Assembly: GCA_036936605.1 (NCBI GenBank)
Contig: JAUPFV010000005.1
Span: 7,276,345 to 7,340,344, forward strand
Direction: 5' to 3'
Source of the DNA: Limnanthes douglasii subsp. nivea
Lineage: Eukaryota > Streptophyta > Magnoliopsida > Brassicales > Limnanthaceae
DNA: 64,000 nucleotides
The notes below the pieces were generated by a model. That model did no database searches. It worked only from the letters and a program-made list of their open reading frames with translations, and was not told the DNA's origin. Position numbers and translations under genes: made by a program. Shown here piece by piece: positions 31,469 to 41,517 of the stretch. Position 1 is the first letter of the stretch. Each line of letters begins with the position of its first letter.

Positions 31469-34424
31469 ATGTTCACAGCTAGGAACGCTTTAATCAAAGG
31501 TGGGTGGCTTAATTTATCAAAGTTAGAAAAGGCCCAAAAGGTTGAACGAGAAAGGCGGATTGCTGCAGGCCTCCCTGTTTCCCCGGTCGACAAACCAGTA
31601 ACCTCAAGCACAGAGCCTGACCAGGGATCTTCTTCGAAAAAAAGCGTTAAACCTAGGAGGTTGTTCCAAACCCACCTCTCACCAATTGTTTCAGGCTCGT
31701 CGGTTCAGGAATCAGAGCCTACTATTGAACCAGGGCAAGTAGTCACCAGTTTTAAGAAGCCTTCTCCTTTTCTAGCCATGGGATCAGATGCAGATGCCTC
31801 TCCAGAAAAGTTAGTAGATCGGAGAAGATGTCGCTTGGTGAAAGGGTAAGCTCAAAAAGTTACTCCTTCTAAATCAGGGGCCAAAGATAGAAATACATGG
31901 TCAGAGGCACCTATCAAAATTCCTCAGGACAAGCTGTCCTGACCGGAGGCATCTAGCTCAAGTCTCCGAAAAGAGACCACTGCATCGGAGCCCCAGCCGG
32001 AGGTCAGAGTACAAGAAATCAGTGAAACCCAACAGTCCAGAGAGCATGCTGAGCCAATCCCTAACTCCCCTCACCCAAAAACAACTGAAAACCCCTTCTT
32101 GATAATGGAAGAAGTAATTTAGGATTCTTTCGAAGAAGCTCCCTTTGAGTCTGAAGTCTCCGGGCAGACAAGTGAGGCCATTGCTGCCAAGAAGGACAAA
32201 GGCAAACAGAAACTATGCTTAAGGCATACAGACTTACCAGAGGTTGTTGTGGGAAAGTGGGACTTTGTTTCCACAAGGTAAATGTTAAGTATTTGATAGC
32301 TTTGCAAAAACTTAATTATGCTTTCATCCATACAGCCGAGCTGGGTCGGATGCGAACCAAATGGGGGATTCCGAAGAACGTCAAAATAAGGATTCCAATA
32401 GACCCAAAAACACCAATGGACTGTAAGCTTAGTGAAATAGTTTTCTTCACTGAGCTTTTCAACTGGGGACTAAGGTTTCCCTTAGACCCAGAGATAGTTA
32501 AATATTTTCACCTCATCAAGCTTTGCCCCAGTCAACTGAGCCCTAATGCGTGGTACACTCTTATAGCCTGTATCATATCCTCCAAGCTCTCCGAAATTCC
32601 TCTTCCAATGGAGGAGTTTGCAGCTGTGGCCAGCCTCTGCAGAAACCATCACATTCCCTTCTATCACTTCAACATGGGTGATAATTACAAAGTAGTGGAT
32701 GACCTGCTTGAGTGGGAGAGAAATTGGAAGACTCACTTTTTGTTCGTGAGTGGTGCCTCGGAGAATGGGAGGAAGATCAAAGCCGGTGTCAACCCTAGCC
32801 TTCTCACCAGCAGATGGCGAAGCGATGGTAAGAATCCCACCTCACATTCCTATTTTTATTTTTATCAAACTTGTTTAACTGACTTGTCTTGTCTTTTTTT
32901 TACAGTGTTTCCTAAAGACTTCAATGACCACCTGAAGGCGGGGCAGGCTACTTGTACCAAGCTAAACGCTTTGGCTGCTGAAAAGTGGGGGAATCGCTTC
33001 CACAACGCCTTTACCGGAGGCAATCTTGCAAGGTCCTACCTCTGGAACACTACCGACCGGAGGGACTTGTCATGGGAGGAACTTACCACCTTACCCCCTC
33101 CGGAAGTAGTCCTCAAAAGAACACATGCACCGGACGGGGCATTGTATCTGCTCGGTCGAGCCAAGGCCCCAAGTAAGATGAAGGAAAACAAAGGTAAGGG
33201 CAAGCTCAGTGCAGTTGAAGCAAACCCCACCGAAGCGGAGGAAACTGCTCCAACAAACCAAAAAGGACCAGTTCCAAGTCAGATTGATGCTACTCTTCTA
33301 GAAATAGTGGAGCATGAGAGCACTAGGGAAGAGGCAGAATCTCTAAAACCTCCAAGGGTTCCTAAGAGAGATAGAAAATGGGGAGCAGAAAGCAAAGGCA
33401 GAGAGGCCAAGAAGAAAAAGACCTCCATGGGTGATGAGATTTCTCTCCGGCCCTCAGAGCCCCTTCCTCCTATTGACCCTACTGATCCTACAAGAGCAGA
33501 AGAGATCCCTGGTGACTTTCGAACTGAAGAGGTTGGAGGAGGAGATATTAGTATTGACGGTGTCGATATTACTGGGCTTGAGGGGCTTGGTGACTACTTC
33601 GAAAACCTTCCCAAAGATGATTTTGCTGGGCCCTACCTCCGTCCAAGTACTTCAAACATCGTTACCTTCAATGGTAAGTCTTTCTCTGTTTCAAGTGAAA
33701 AGGATGTTATTACTCACTCTATATTGAGTAATATTCAGCCAGTACTTAGTTTGGAGAAGCAAGTGCGAGGTCAGTCAGCTATTATTACTTCCCTTAATTC
33801 TGACAAGGAGAGATTGTCCGGTGACCTCCTCATTGCCAACCAAAAGGCTGATGTTTTGAGAGTGAAAACGAGGAGTTAAAGAAGAACCAGGAGGATTGGG
33901 TCACAAAGGTAGCTACCTTAGAAGATACTATTAGAGAACTCCGGGAAAAGCAGTCCGAGTTGGAGAAAGATCTCTCTTCCTCGAAAGAGGAGGTGAATGC
34001 CAGGAATAGGGTTATTCACACTTTGACCAATGACAAGATCTTGCTCGAGGACTCGGTGTCCAAGGCTGCACAAGAAAAAGCTGATCTGCTAAGGGAGCAA
34101 GAGGCAAACATTCAAGCCAAGATAGATGTTTATTCCAACCAAGTGATAGACACTCAGGAAGAGATGTATGCCAAGGTGAAGTCGGACATAGTCTTGCTCT
34201 TCCATGATAAATTTCCGAAGAGGAATCTGGGAGACTTATGGACTTTTGTAGAGTATGAAGACCTCCCCTTCCATACGATGGCTGATGGCGATAAGCATGA
34301 CTATTCTAGTGCCGACTCAAGCGATGAAGAAGAGAACACCGGGGAGAGCCCGGATAAAGAAAATGACGATCCTCAGAAGAAGAAAGCTAGTGAGGCTGAG
34401 CCATCTTCAAAGGCTCAGTCTTAG
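31469..34424 (+). pseudogene. Antisense gene of Tat element 1 (Transposase_28-like, coiled-coil C-terminus)
   Basis: This is the best preserved copy. From MFTARNALIKGGWLNLSK the frame continues through in-frame stops at 31847, 31940 and 32120 and a frame change near 32275. It then stays open for over 500 codons: KYLIALQKLNYAFIHTAEL, NWGLRFPLDPEIVKYFHLI, PSQLSPNAWYTLIACI, SLCRNHHIPFYHFNM. This block resembles Pfam Transposase_28, the 'putative gypsy type transposon' domain known from plant Tat/Grande-type elements. A frame change near 33861 separates the heptad-rich part (SSKEEVNARNRVIHTL) and an acidic end (SADSSDEEENTGES). A 78-nt GT-AG intron (32828-32905) is in frame and stop-free, so retention would also keep the frame. 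The biological role of such proteins is unknown. Confidence 0.8.
32828..32905 (+). other. Intron in the antisense Tat gene
   Basis: GTAAGAATCC at the left and TTTTTTTTACAG at the right bracket 78 nt of T-rich sequence. The homologous position in copy C also has GT (46639) and TTTTGTAG (46718). Flanking protein sequence aligns across the junction only when the segment is removed. Confidence 0.7.
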
Positions 34425-34908
34425 AATATCAATTATATTTTCACTCTTGTTTTGTTTGAACCAAAGTCCTTGGATGGCCAAGGCATTTTTTGTAACTGTG
34501 TCCGGTCCTTGTCCGGATAAATATTTTTTATTTTGACAACTTAAAGTCCTTCGATAGCCAATGCACTTCGTATGTTTCAATTGGTATCTTTGTTTCGCAC
34601 AGCTCTTGCATATTTTCATAGTTTTTCAATTATGGTGGCTAATGTTTAAACAGCCTTTAGTAATTTCATAAACATTCTAAAGTGAGAATGTTTAATTTCT
34701 TTGATGACAAATGTTTAAATAGTCATCACTCTTCTAATTTAATCCAGCCTATGTTTAAATAATAATTTCACGAGGAACTACTTAAGTAAAAACACTCCGA
34801 ATTTTTATGAAGGCATCGAATTTCATAGAAAAGCCCGGACACCTCATTAAAACCTCCCCGCGGCACCAGGGTAGGAAATAGTATGCCCCCAAATACCTTG
34901 CTCAATAT
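34425..34908. other. Spacer between convergent antisense gene and pol of Tat element 1
   Basis: The segment separates the 3' ends of the plus-strand gene and minus-strand pol. It contains the block ACACCTCATTAAAACCTCC, also present near 30540 and 48730, so it is a conserved non-coding part of the family. No gene is visible. Confidence 0.5.
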
Positions 34909-36071
34909 TTAAGGGTGATTCAGAACCCTTCCATCTTTGTCTTGGAGCCGGTATGTCCAAGGCTTAAGCTTTTTAATGACCACATATGGTCCTTCCTAAG
35001 TTGGAGCCAACTTACCGAACTGTTTTTCTTTAGTATGTAGGAAGACGTTTCTCAATACCTTGCTCCCCGGTTTGAAATCCCTCGTCTTAACTTTGGAAGC
35101 GAACTTGCTTCTCATCAAACCTTGATAGTGTGCAACTCTAAGGTGAGCCTTAACTCTTTTTTCGTCTATTAAATCAAGCTGGTTTCTGATAGCCACCTCA
35201 TTAGTGTGTTCGGAGAAATTATGAACTCAAAATGAAGGGAGAGTAGCCTCTATGGGAGCTATGACATTCATCCCATAGACCAAGGCAAAAGGAGACTCTT
35301 GTGTTGCAGCCCTAGGTGTAGTCCGGTAAGCCCACAAAACTTCTTGCAAATAACTTGGCCACTTTCCAGCAGCTCCTTCTAGATTTTTCTTTAGATCGGA
35401 TAGTATTGTCATGTTGGCTACCTCAACCTGACCATTTGCTTGTGGATGGAAAGGGAAAAGAAGCAATGCTATGTTCTTCTGGAGGCACAGAAACTCTACA
35501 TTTCCTTATTATCGAATTGTGGTCCATTGTCTGTTGTTATCTTTTGTGGAATTCCAAATCTGCAACAGATATTGGATAAAATAAACTTTATAACAGCTTT
35601 CGATGTTGTACCTGCCAATGAAGCAGCCTCAATCCATTTTTAAAAGTAATCAATAGCAACAATTATACTCCTGCGCCCTCCGGACGCCATGGGTAGAGGT
35701 CCTACTAAATCCAACCCCCATCGGGCAAAAGGTATTGGCTCAGAAATTGATTCTAAAGGGGTGGCAGGAATATGAATTTCGTTGCTATATCTCTGGCATG
35801 GGTCATACATTCTTACCAACTCTTTAGCATCTTGCATTAAAGAGGGCCAATAATACCCAGCTAACAAAACTCTTCTCGTTAGAGCCCTGAATCCACAGTG
35901 AGTTGATCCCTCACCATCATGTAATTCGGAGAGCACTATTTGAGATTTGTCTACCCCTAAACATCGTAAGAGGGGTTTACTGTAAGACTTTTTATACAGA
36001 ACATCTCTTAGGATGATAAAGCCACGAGCCTTGTACTTTACTTTTCTTGCTATTGATTTATCCGGAGGCAA
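34909..36071 (-). pseudogene. Integrase of Tat element 1
   Basis: The HHCC zinc-binding region is visible as ELHDGEGSTHCGFRAL and YYWPSLMQDAKELVR and then DPCQR. The catalytic core begins GLDLVGPLPMASGG and continues HPQANGQVEVANMT and YRTTPRAATQESPFALVYG. A C-terminal part has RVKAHLRVAHYQGLMRSKF and ends LQDKDGRVLNHP before the stop at 34909. It inserts element DNA into the genome. At least one stop (TAG where EGPY is normally preceded by Trp) and frame breaks near 35230, 35470 and 35640 interrupt it. Confidence 0.85.
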
Positions 36072-36143
36072 GATGCCATCTCAGAGATATTGAAGGAGAG
36101 GAAACCTCCAATCGTGAGGCTGCTTTATTTGTATATCGAAACT

Positions 36144-36600
36144 TTATTCTTCCTTGCCCATATTTAATTGAATGGATGGGCACTCCAGCACATGAATCCA
36201 AGGGTAGGACTCAGTATAGGCTATGGTTGCCAAGGAGTCTGCCAGCACATTTTCTGTTCGTGGTATGTGCTCATAAACGATGCTTTTGAACTTTAGTGCC
36301 ACATCTTTAAGAAGAAGTAAGTATTTTACCAGCTGCTCCTTTTTGGCTTCGGATTGACCTTGCGCATGATGGATAAGAAGCTGAGAATCACTCATCAACT
36401 TGATCTTTTTGGCTCCACAAATAAGAGCTAACTTTAAACCAGCTATAGCAGCTTCATATTCGGACTCATTATTAGAAGCCCTAAAAGCAAAACATATAGC
36501 TTGGTACATTTTGTCACCATAAGGAGAGGTCAAGAATACCCCTGCACCACATCCCATAGTACTTGATCCACCATCAGTCCGGACGACTCAGACTTTTTTA
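36144..36600 (-). pseudogene. Second (archaeal-type) RNase H of Tat element 1
   Basis: TDGGSSTMGCGAGV, ASNNESEYEAAIAGLKLAL, LMSDSQLLIHHAQG and ENVLADSLATIA show the D-E-D layout of the additional RNase H acquired by the Tat lineage, located between the Ty3 RNase H and integrase. A TGA sits just upstream where Trp is usual (KV-stop-VVRTDGG). This domain is the strongest marker for assigning the element to Tat rather than Athila. Confidence 0.8.
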
Positions 36601-38092
36601 TCTTTTATATCACTTGTTTGCTCTGTATCCCTATCTGAATGGAATTCAACTAAGAAATCAGCCACAACTTGGGCTTTGATTGCTGTCCGAGGAGCAAAAT
36701 CAATATCAAAGTTCCCCAGTTCCACTGACCACTTAGTCATTCTACTCGAAATGTCTGCCTTTTGAAGAACGTTTTTCAGGGGATAGGATGTTCGGACAAT
36801 AATAGGATGAGCCTGAAAATAAGGCCTCATCTTCCTTGCAGCAATTACCAGGGCTAACGCTAATTTTTCAAGATTTAGATAGCGTTTTTCTACATCTATC
36901 AAGCTCTTGCTGATGTTATACACATGACGGGGATAATTATCCACCTCTCTCACCAATAAAGCACTTATGGCACAACTGGAAACTACCAAGTATATGAAAA
37001 GAGTCTCTCCGTCAACGGGTTTAAATAAAGTCTTGGGAGAGGACAGATGTTTTTTGATTTCATTGAAAGCCTCATCACACTTTGAAGACCAGTTGAAACC
37101 CTTTGCACCTTTTAGAGTTTGAAAAAAACGGGGCATATCTGTCCGAAGACCTTGAAATGAATCGATTTAACGCAACCAACCTCCCAGTCAATCGTTGTAC
37201 TTCTTTAATATTCTGAGGAAGCTCCATCTGGAATAAAGCATTAAGTTGGTCCGGATCAGGCTGTATCCCTTGTTCACTTATTACATACCCCAGGAATTTT
37301 TCCAGACTGCACCCCAAACACACACTTTTCTGGGTTTAGCTTCAAATTTACTTTTACTAAGTTAGCAAAAGTTTCTTGGAGATCTGCCAAGTGTAGCTCT
37401 TCGTCCATACTTTTTACCGTCATGTCATCGATGTATACTTCCATGTTTCTTCCAATTTGATCAGCAAAAGCTTTATTTACCAACCTTTGATAAGTAGCCC
37501 CAACATTTTTTAACCCAAATGGCATCACCTTGTAACAATGAAGGCCCCTATTAGTGACAAACGTAGTATGCTCCTGATCCTTGGGATCTACTTGAATCTG
37601 ATTGTACCCGGAGAAGGCATCTATGAAAGATAGTAGCTTATTCCTAGATGAGGAATCCACCAACTGATCAATCCGGGGAACTGGGTACAAATCCTTTGGG
37701 CAAGCTCTGTTGAGATCTGTAAAATCGATACACATACGTCACTTGCCATTTTTCTTTTTCACCAATACCGGATTGGCTGTCCATAAAGGATACTGAGACT
37801 ACTTTATGTGCCCCATTTTAGTAAGTCTGGCGACTTCTTGAACTATGACATCAGCATTTTCCTTAGAAAAAACTCTTCTTTTTTGTACCACAGATGATAT
37901 GTCTCTTCGGATGGATAATTGGTGTGATATAATATCTGCTGGTACCCCGGTAACATCAGCATTGCACCAAGAAAAAACATGCTGATGGTCTTTTAGGAAC
38001 TTCAACATTTCACTCTTTAATTCCGATGTCATTTTGGACCCTATCTTTACATTTTTTTCCCTCCTCCAAAGAATGTGTTTCAACTTCTTCAA
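36588..38092 (-). pseudogene. Reverse transcriptase and first RNase H of Tat element 1
   Basis: The N-terminal part (38092-37799) has FSWCNADVTGVPADIISHQL. The palm follows: CIDFTDLNRACPKDLYPVPR, SFIDAFSGYNQI, MPFGLKNVGATYQRLVN and the catalytic box EVYIDDMTVKS (about 37430). Thumb and connection with RLTGRLVALNRFISRS follow. The Ty3 RNase H has CDEAFNEIKKHL, YLVVSSCAISALLVRE and KLALALVIAARKMRPYFQAH. At least three frame changes (near 37740, 37300 and 37120) split it. Confidence 0.85.
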
Positions 38093-38165
38093 TAGGTATT
38101 AAAACTCCAGGGGTCTCTCTAGGGTCATCAATTTCACCCTCACCCTCATAAAGCCCCTCAAACTG

Positions 38166-39364
38166 CTATTCTTCGTTAATTAGAACTGCCCCCAACGTCC
38201 GGGGGGCTAGTGTTGTTTCATAACACTCTCTAGGTACCTTTTGGCTGCTCCGTACAACTCCCACCTGTCCTTGCACAGCATATTTCAAACATTGGTGGAC
38301 TGTTGAGGCCACTGCATGCATCCTAGAGAGCCAAGATCTCCTCGAAATAGTATTATAACAAGTGGGACAATCCACTACGATAAACAGTATTCTAACCATT
38401 TTCTTAAAATGGCCCTAGCCCAACAAGACTTCCTCCTCGAACTCGTCGATCACATCTGCTGAGCTTCCAGTGAAACCCACAATTGACCTGTTCGATCGTT
38501 GAATTACTGCTGGATTCTTCATATTTTTGTAGGAAGTTAAACAATAGGATATTGGCTGAACTCCCAATGTCCACCAAAATTCGTCTTATGTCATTGCCCC
38601 CGATGGATGCTCCTATGACAACAGCATCTTCATGAGGATCAGCTATATCCCTCAGGTCATCCTTATCAAAAACAATGAAGGGAAATGGAATATGTGGTTG
38701 ATAGGAAGTCATGCCTCCCTCCATTTGGGTAGCTAAAGTATGAACATGCCTCTTTCTCGAAGAAACAGTGGGTGTTGTCATGGTATCCCCTCCGAAAATT
38801 GTGAGTGACTCAAAAAAGTTAATAAGCCCGGACACTGTCTTGCATCGTTCCTCAATGGCACCCACTCTATTTCGAGTTGGGTCAGGGTCCAAGTACTTTG
38901 ACTCAACATCGAATCTCTCGATTATCACCATAGCTCCCTCCGGAGCTAATGTGCCTACATTATTTGGACCAGCCCGATGAGCGTTATCAGGAATATTTCC
39001 TCCTTTTCTTTTAACATACGCTCCCAAATTTCCTCTTTTAATTTAATTCTGGACTTCTTGCTTTAAAGCAATACAGTCCTCGGTCGTATGGCCAGTATCA
39101 TTGTGATATTGACAGAAACAATTGTTACGGCTCTCCCTAGGAGATTGTAATACAGTCGGCCTTCTATCGTGTACTTCTTCTTTCGTTTTGTCATAAATCG
39201 TGGCTACATTTTCTTTTAGCTCAGCAAACCACTCCGGTTGAACCCAAGGCCCTCGGTTATTTCTAGATTGTTTGACTCTGGGCAGGCGCAGCTGGTTGAG
39301 ACTAGGCTTTGGCTCTGTTATGACCCTGTCCGGCCTCTCTTGTCTTGTTCCCGGACTGGTTTGG
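38166..39364 (-). pseudogene. Gag C-terminus and protease of Tat element 1
   Basis: A CCHC-like knuckle FCQYHNDTGHTTEDC is encoded near 39090. A linker and the protease motif RRILVDIGSSANILLF follow near 38560; the usual D-T/S-G is D-I-G here. The post-protease segment FIVVDCPTCYNTISRRSWL (38399-38166) normally reads as a conserved spacer before RT. Frame breaks lie near 38400 and 39030. Gag is cut at 39364, so its N-terminal half is missing. Confidence 0.8.
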
Positions 39365-41509
39365 TTTTAAACCAAAATCATATTTTATCATGGTAAAAGA
39401 TTACAAGTTATATTGTTATAATTTTAATAATAAATTTTGAATTTTATTATTGTAATTTTAGTAATGATTATAAAATTATTATTACATTTTGGTCAGTATT
39501 AATTTGTTTTGGTTATCACAAACATCATTCATTACAAGTGAAAATTAGCGGATTGGTGAGTATTAGTAAGTGTACGATTTATAGGCATTTTAAAACTTAA
39601 AACAACGTTTTTTTTAAATATGCAATAAAATACTAATCGAAAATAATAAAAGCTAAATTTAGACTAATACCAACTAATACAACTAATAACAAGCAATAAC
39701 AACTAACAACAACTAATAAAATTAGAATTAAAAGAACTAATTTAAATTACTATAACAATTAAATAACTTGATAAATTATACGAAGCTCTTAATTGAGCTA
39801 TTATAATGTTATCCCAACGTTATTTAAGTGTTTTTATCAAATAGAAACAATTTATGAAAAAAAATCAAACAATTCCGAAAGTAGGACTACAATATGTAAA
39901 ATAAGAAAATTGAGTTTTCTAGAATATTTAGAACAAGTAGAGAGATTTAGAGAGACGTAGAGAGGAGTATATGAATTTATGAGTTTGGATTTGGGGTCTC
40001 CTCTATTTATAGAGGAGACCCAAAAAAAATTTAAAAAAAATGAAAAAAATAATTTCCGGACCATCCAGACAGATCTTCGGATGGTCCGGACGTAATCTCC
40101 GTACGCCCGGACCGGAAATTCGGCCATCCGGAGATCTGTCCGGATGGCCTGGACTTTTGATTTTTTTTATTTTTTTTTATTTTTTTTAGATTTTTTTTAA
40201 CTATTAAAAACCGGACCGAACCGGAACCGACCCTTTAAAAAAATTAATTCGAAATTTTTAACTATTAATCACCATGTTAGGCATTCAAGTAGTTGCCCAA
40301 AACTTGGTAAGTGAGAGGGTGTGTTTGTGCCTCCTTTTATATAGATTGACACTTTCATCTTCAATGGTAACTATCGATGTTCTATTCTTTTAAACAAAAC
40401 TCCAAATACTTATTCTTTTTAAGATTATTCACATTGTCAATGATCATATATTATTTAATTATTGATTATTGGGCTTTGATATATTATTATTTTTAATGAT
40501 TTGTTTTGATATTAAACGTTTAATTATTAAAGACATACTACTAACTTAGTTATTAATATTTGTCAACAAAAAACTTAAAAATATATATTTCCTAAATTAA
40601 TCTCTTATAATTTAAAACAATTTTGTTTGTTAATTACAATAAGATAAATAATTTATTAATCGCAGATTTACTACGGCATAATATTTAAAATACATTAGTT
40701 TTAGCAAGTTTTTAATAATTTTTTATTTCGATTCCGAATCGGTTCTAAACAATATACAAATCACCTAATAATTTAAAATTAGAATACAATTATATGTCTA
40801 ATAGGTATATATTATTTAATATGTACATAATATTAAATATAACATCTTAAATATCTAGTATGTTCTAACAATATACAAATCATTTTACAATTATATTGTT
40901 TACGATGTCTTGTTTAAGACAATGAAATTTTTATTTTTTATATTTTTACAATTATTGAAAGTTGTAATCGAAATACAAGTAGATGTATATATTTTATTTA
41001 ATATCTACATAATATTAAATAAAATATCTTAAATACATAAATATAAATATATAATCAAACGTATCAAAATCAAATTACAATTATTTTTTTAGAATGTAAT
41101 TGATTGATTATAAAATTTAAATTAAAATGATAACATATTTAAATTAAAATACATGAAATAGAATAATTAAGTCGTGTATATGGTACATATCTCAATTATT
41201 GAAATTAGATTCAATTAACACTTACAAATTAATTTTAAATAACATTATAAAATATTCTGATAAACCGTTCTTAAATGGTTTGGCGGGTGGTTTGAACTGA
41301 TAAACTGTTCTTAAATAGTTTGTCTGGTGGTTTGAACTGCCGGTTTAACTGTGAAACTGGCCCATTAGGACTGCAAACTGGCAAGACCGCAATCCGTCAG
41401 GACCGCATAAGGAGCAAACTGGCAGGACCGCAATCCGCCAGGACCGCAACCCATAATTCTGATTTAAATGGTGCGGACGGTTCGCAGTTCAGATTGTTTG
41501 CGACCCCTA
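39365..41509. mobile_element. hAT-type element, right part only (copy 2)
   Basis: The 5' end with its terminal repeat and nearly all tandem monomers are missing. The right terminus GACCCCTA is followed by the exact CTCACAAG target repeat (41510-41517). A GC-rich inverted repeat at about 40055-40155 (CCGGACCATCC against GGATGGTCCGG) is longer here than in copy 1, where about 50 bp of its centre are missing. Confidence 0.8.
39994..40021 (-). promoter_or_regulatory. Perfect 13-bp-arm palindrome with TATA core
   Basis: GGGTCTCCTCTAT, a TT loop, and the exact reverse complement. The minus strand reads CTATAAATAGAGGAG followed by a C/T-rich leader. A promoter-like or hairpin function is inference. 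Confidence 0.4.
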
Positions 41510-41517
41510 CTCACAAG

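Larger units (their letters stand above)
30605..39364 (-). mobile_element. Tat-lineage Ty3 element 1, 5'-truncated
   Basis: Starting at its 3' LTR (30605-31025), the element carries an antisense gene on the plus strand (31469-34424) and pol on the minus strand (34909-38400). It is cut in gag at 39364, where the repeated hAT segment begins. Dual RNase H domains and the RT sequence place it in the Tat/Ogre branch of Ty3 elements. It inserted into, or replaced, the pol side of element B. The 5' LTR is absent. Confidence 0.85.
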
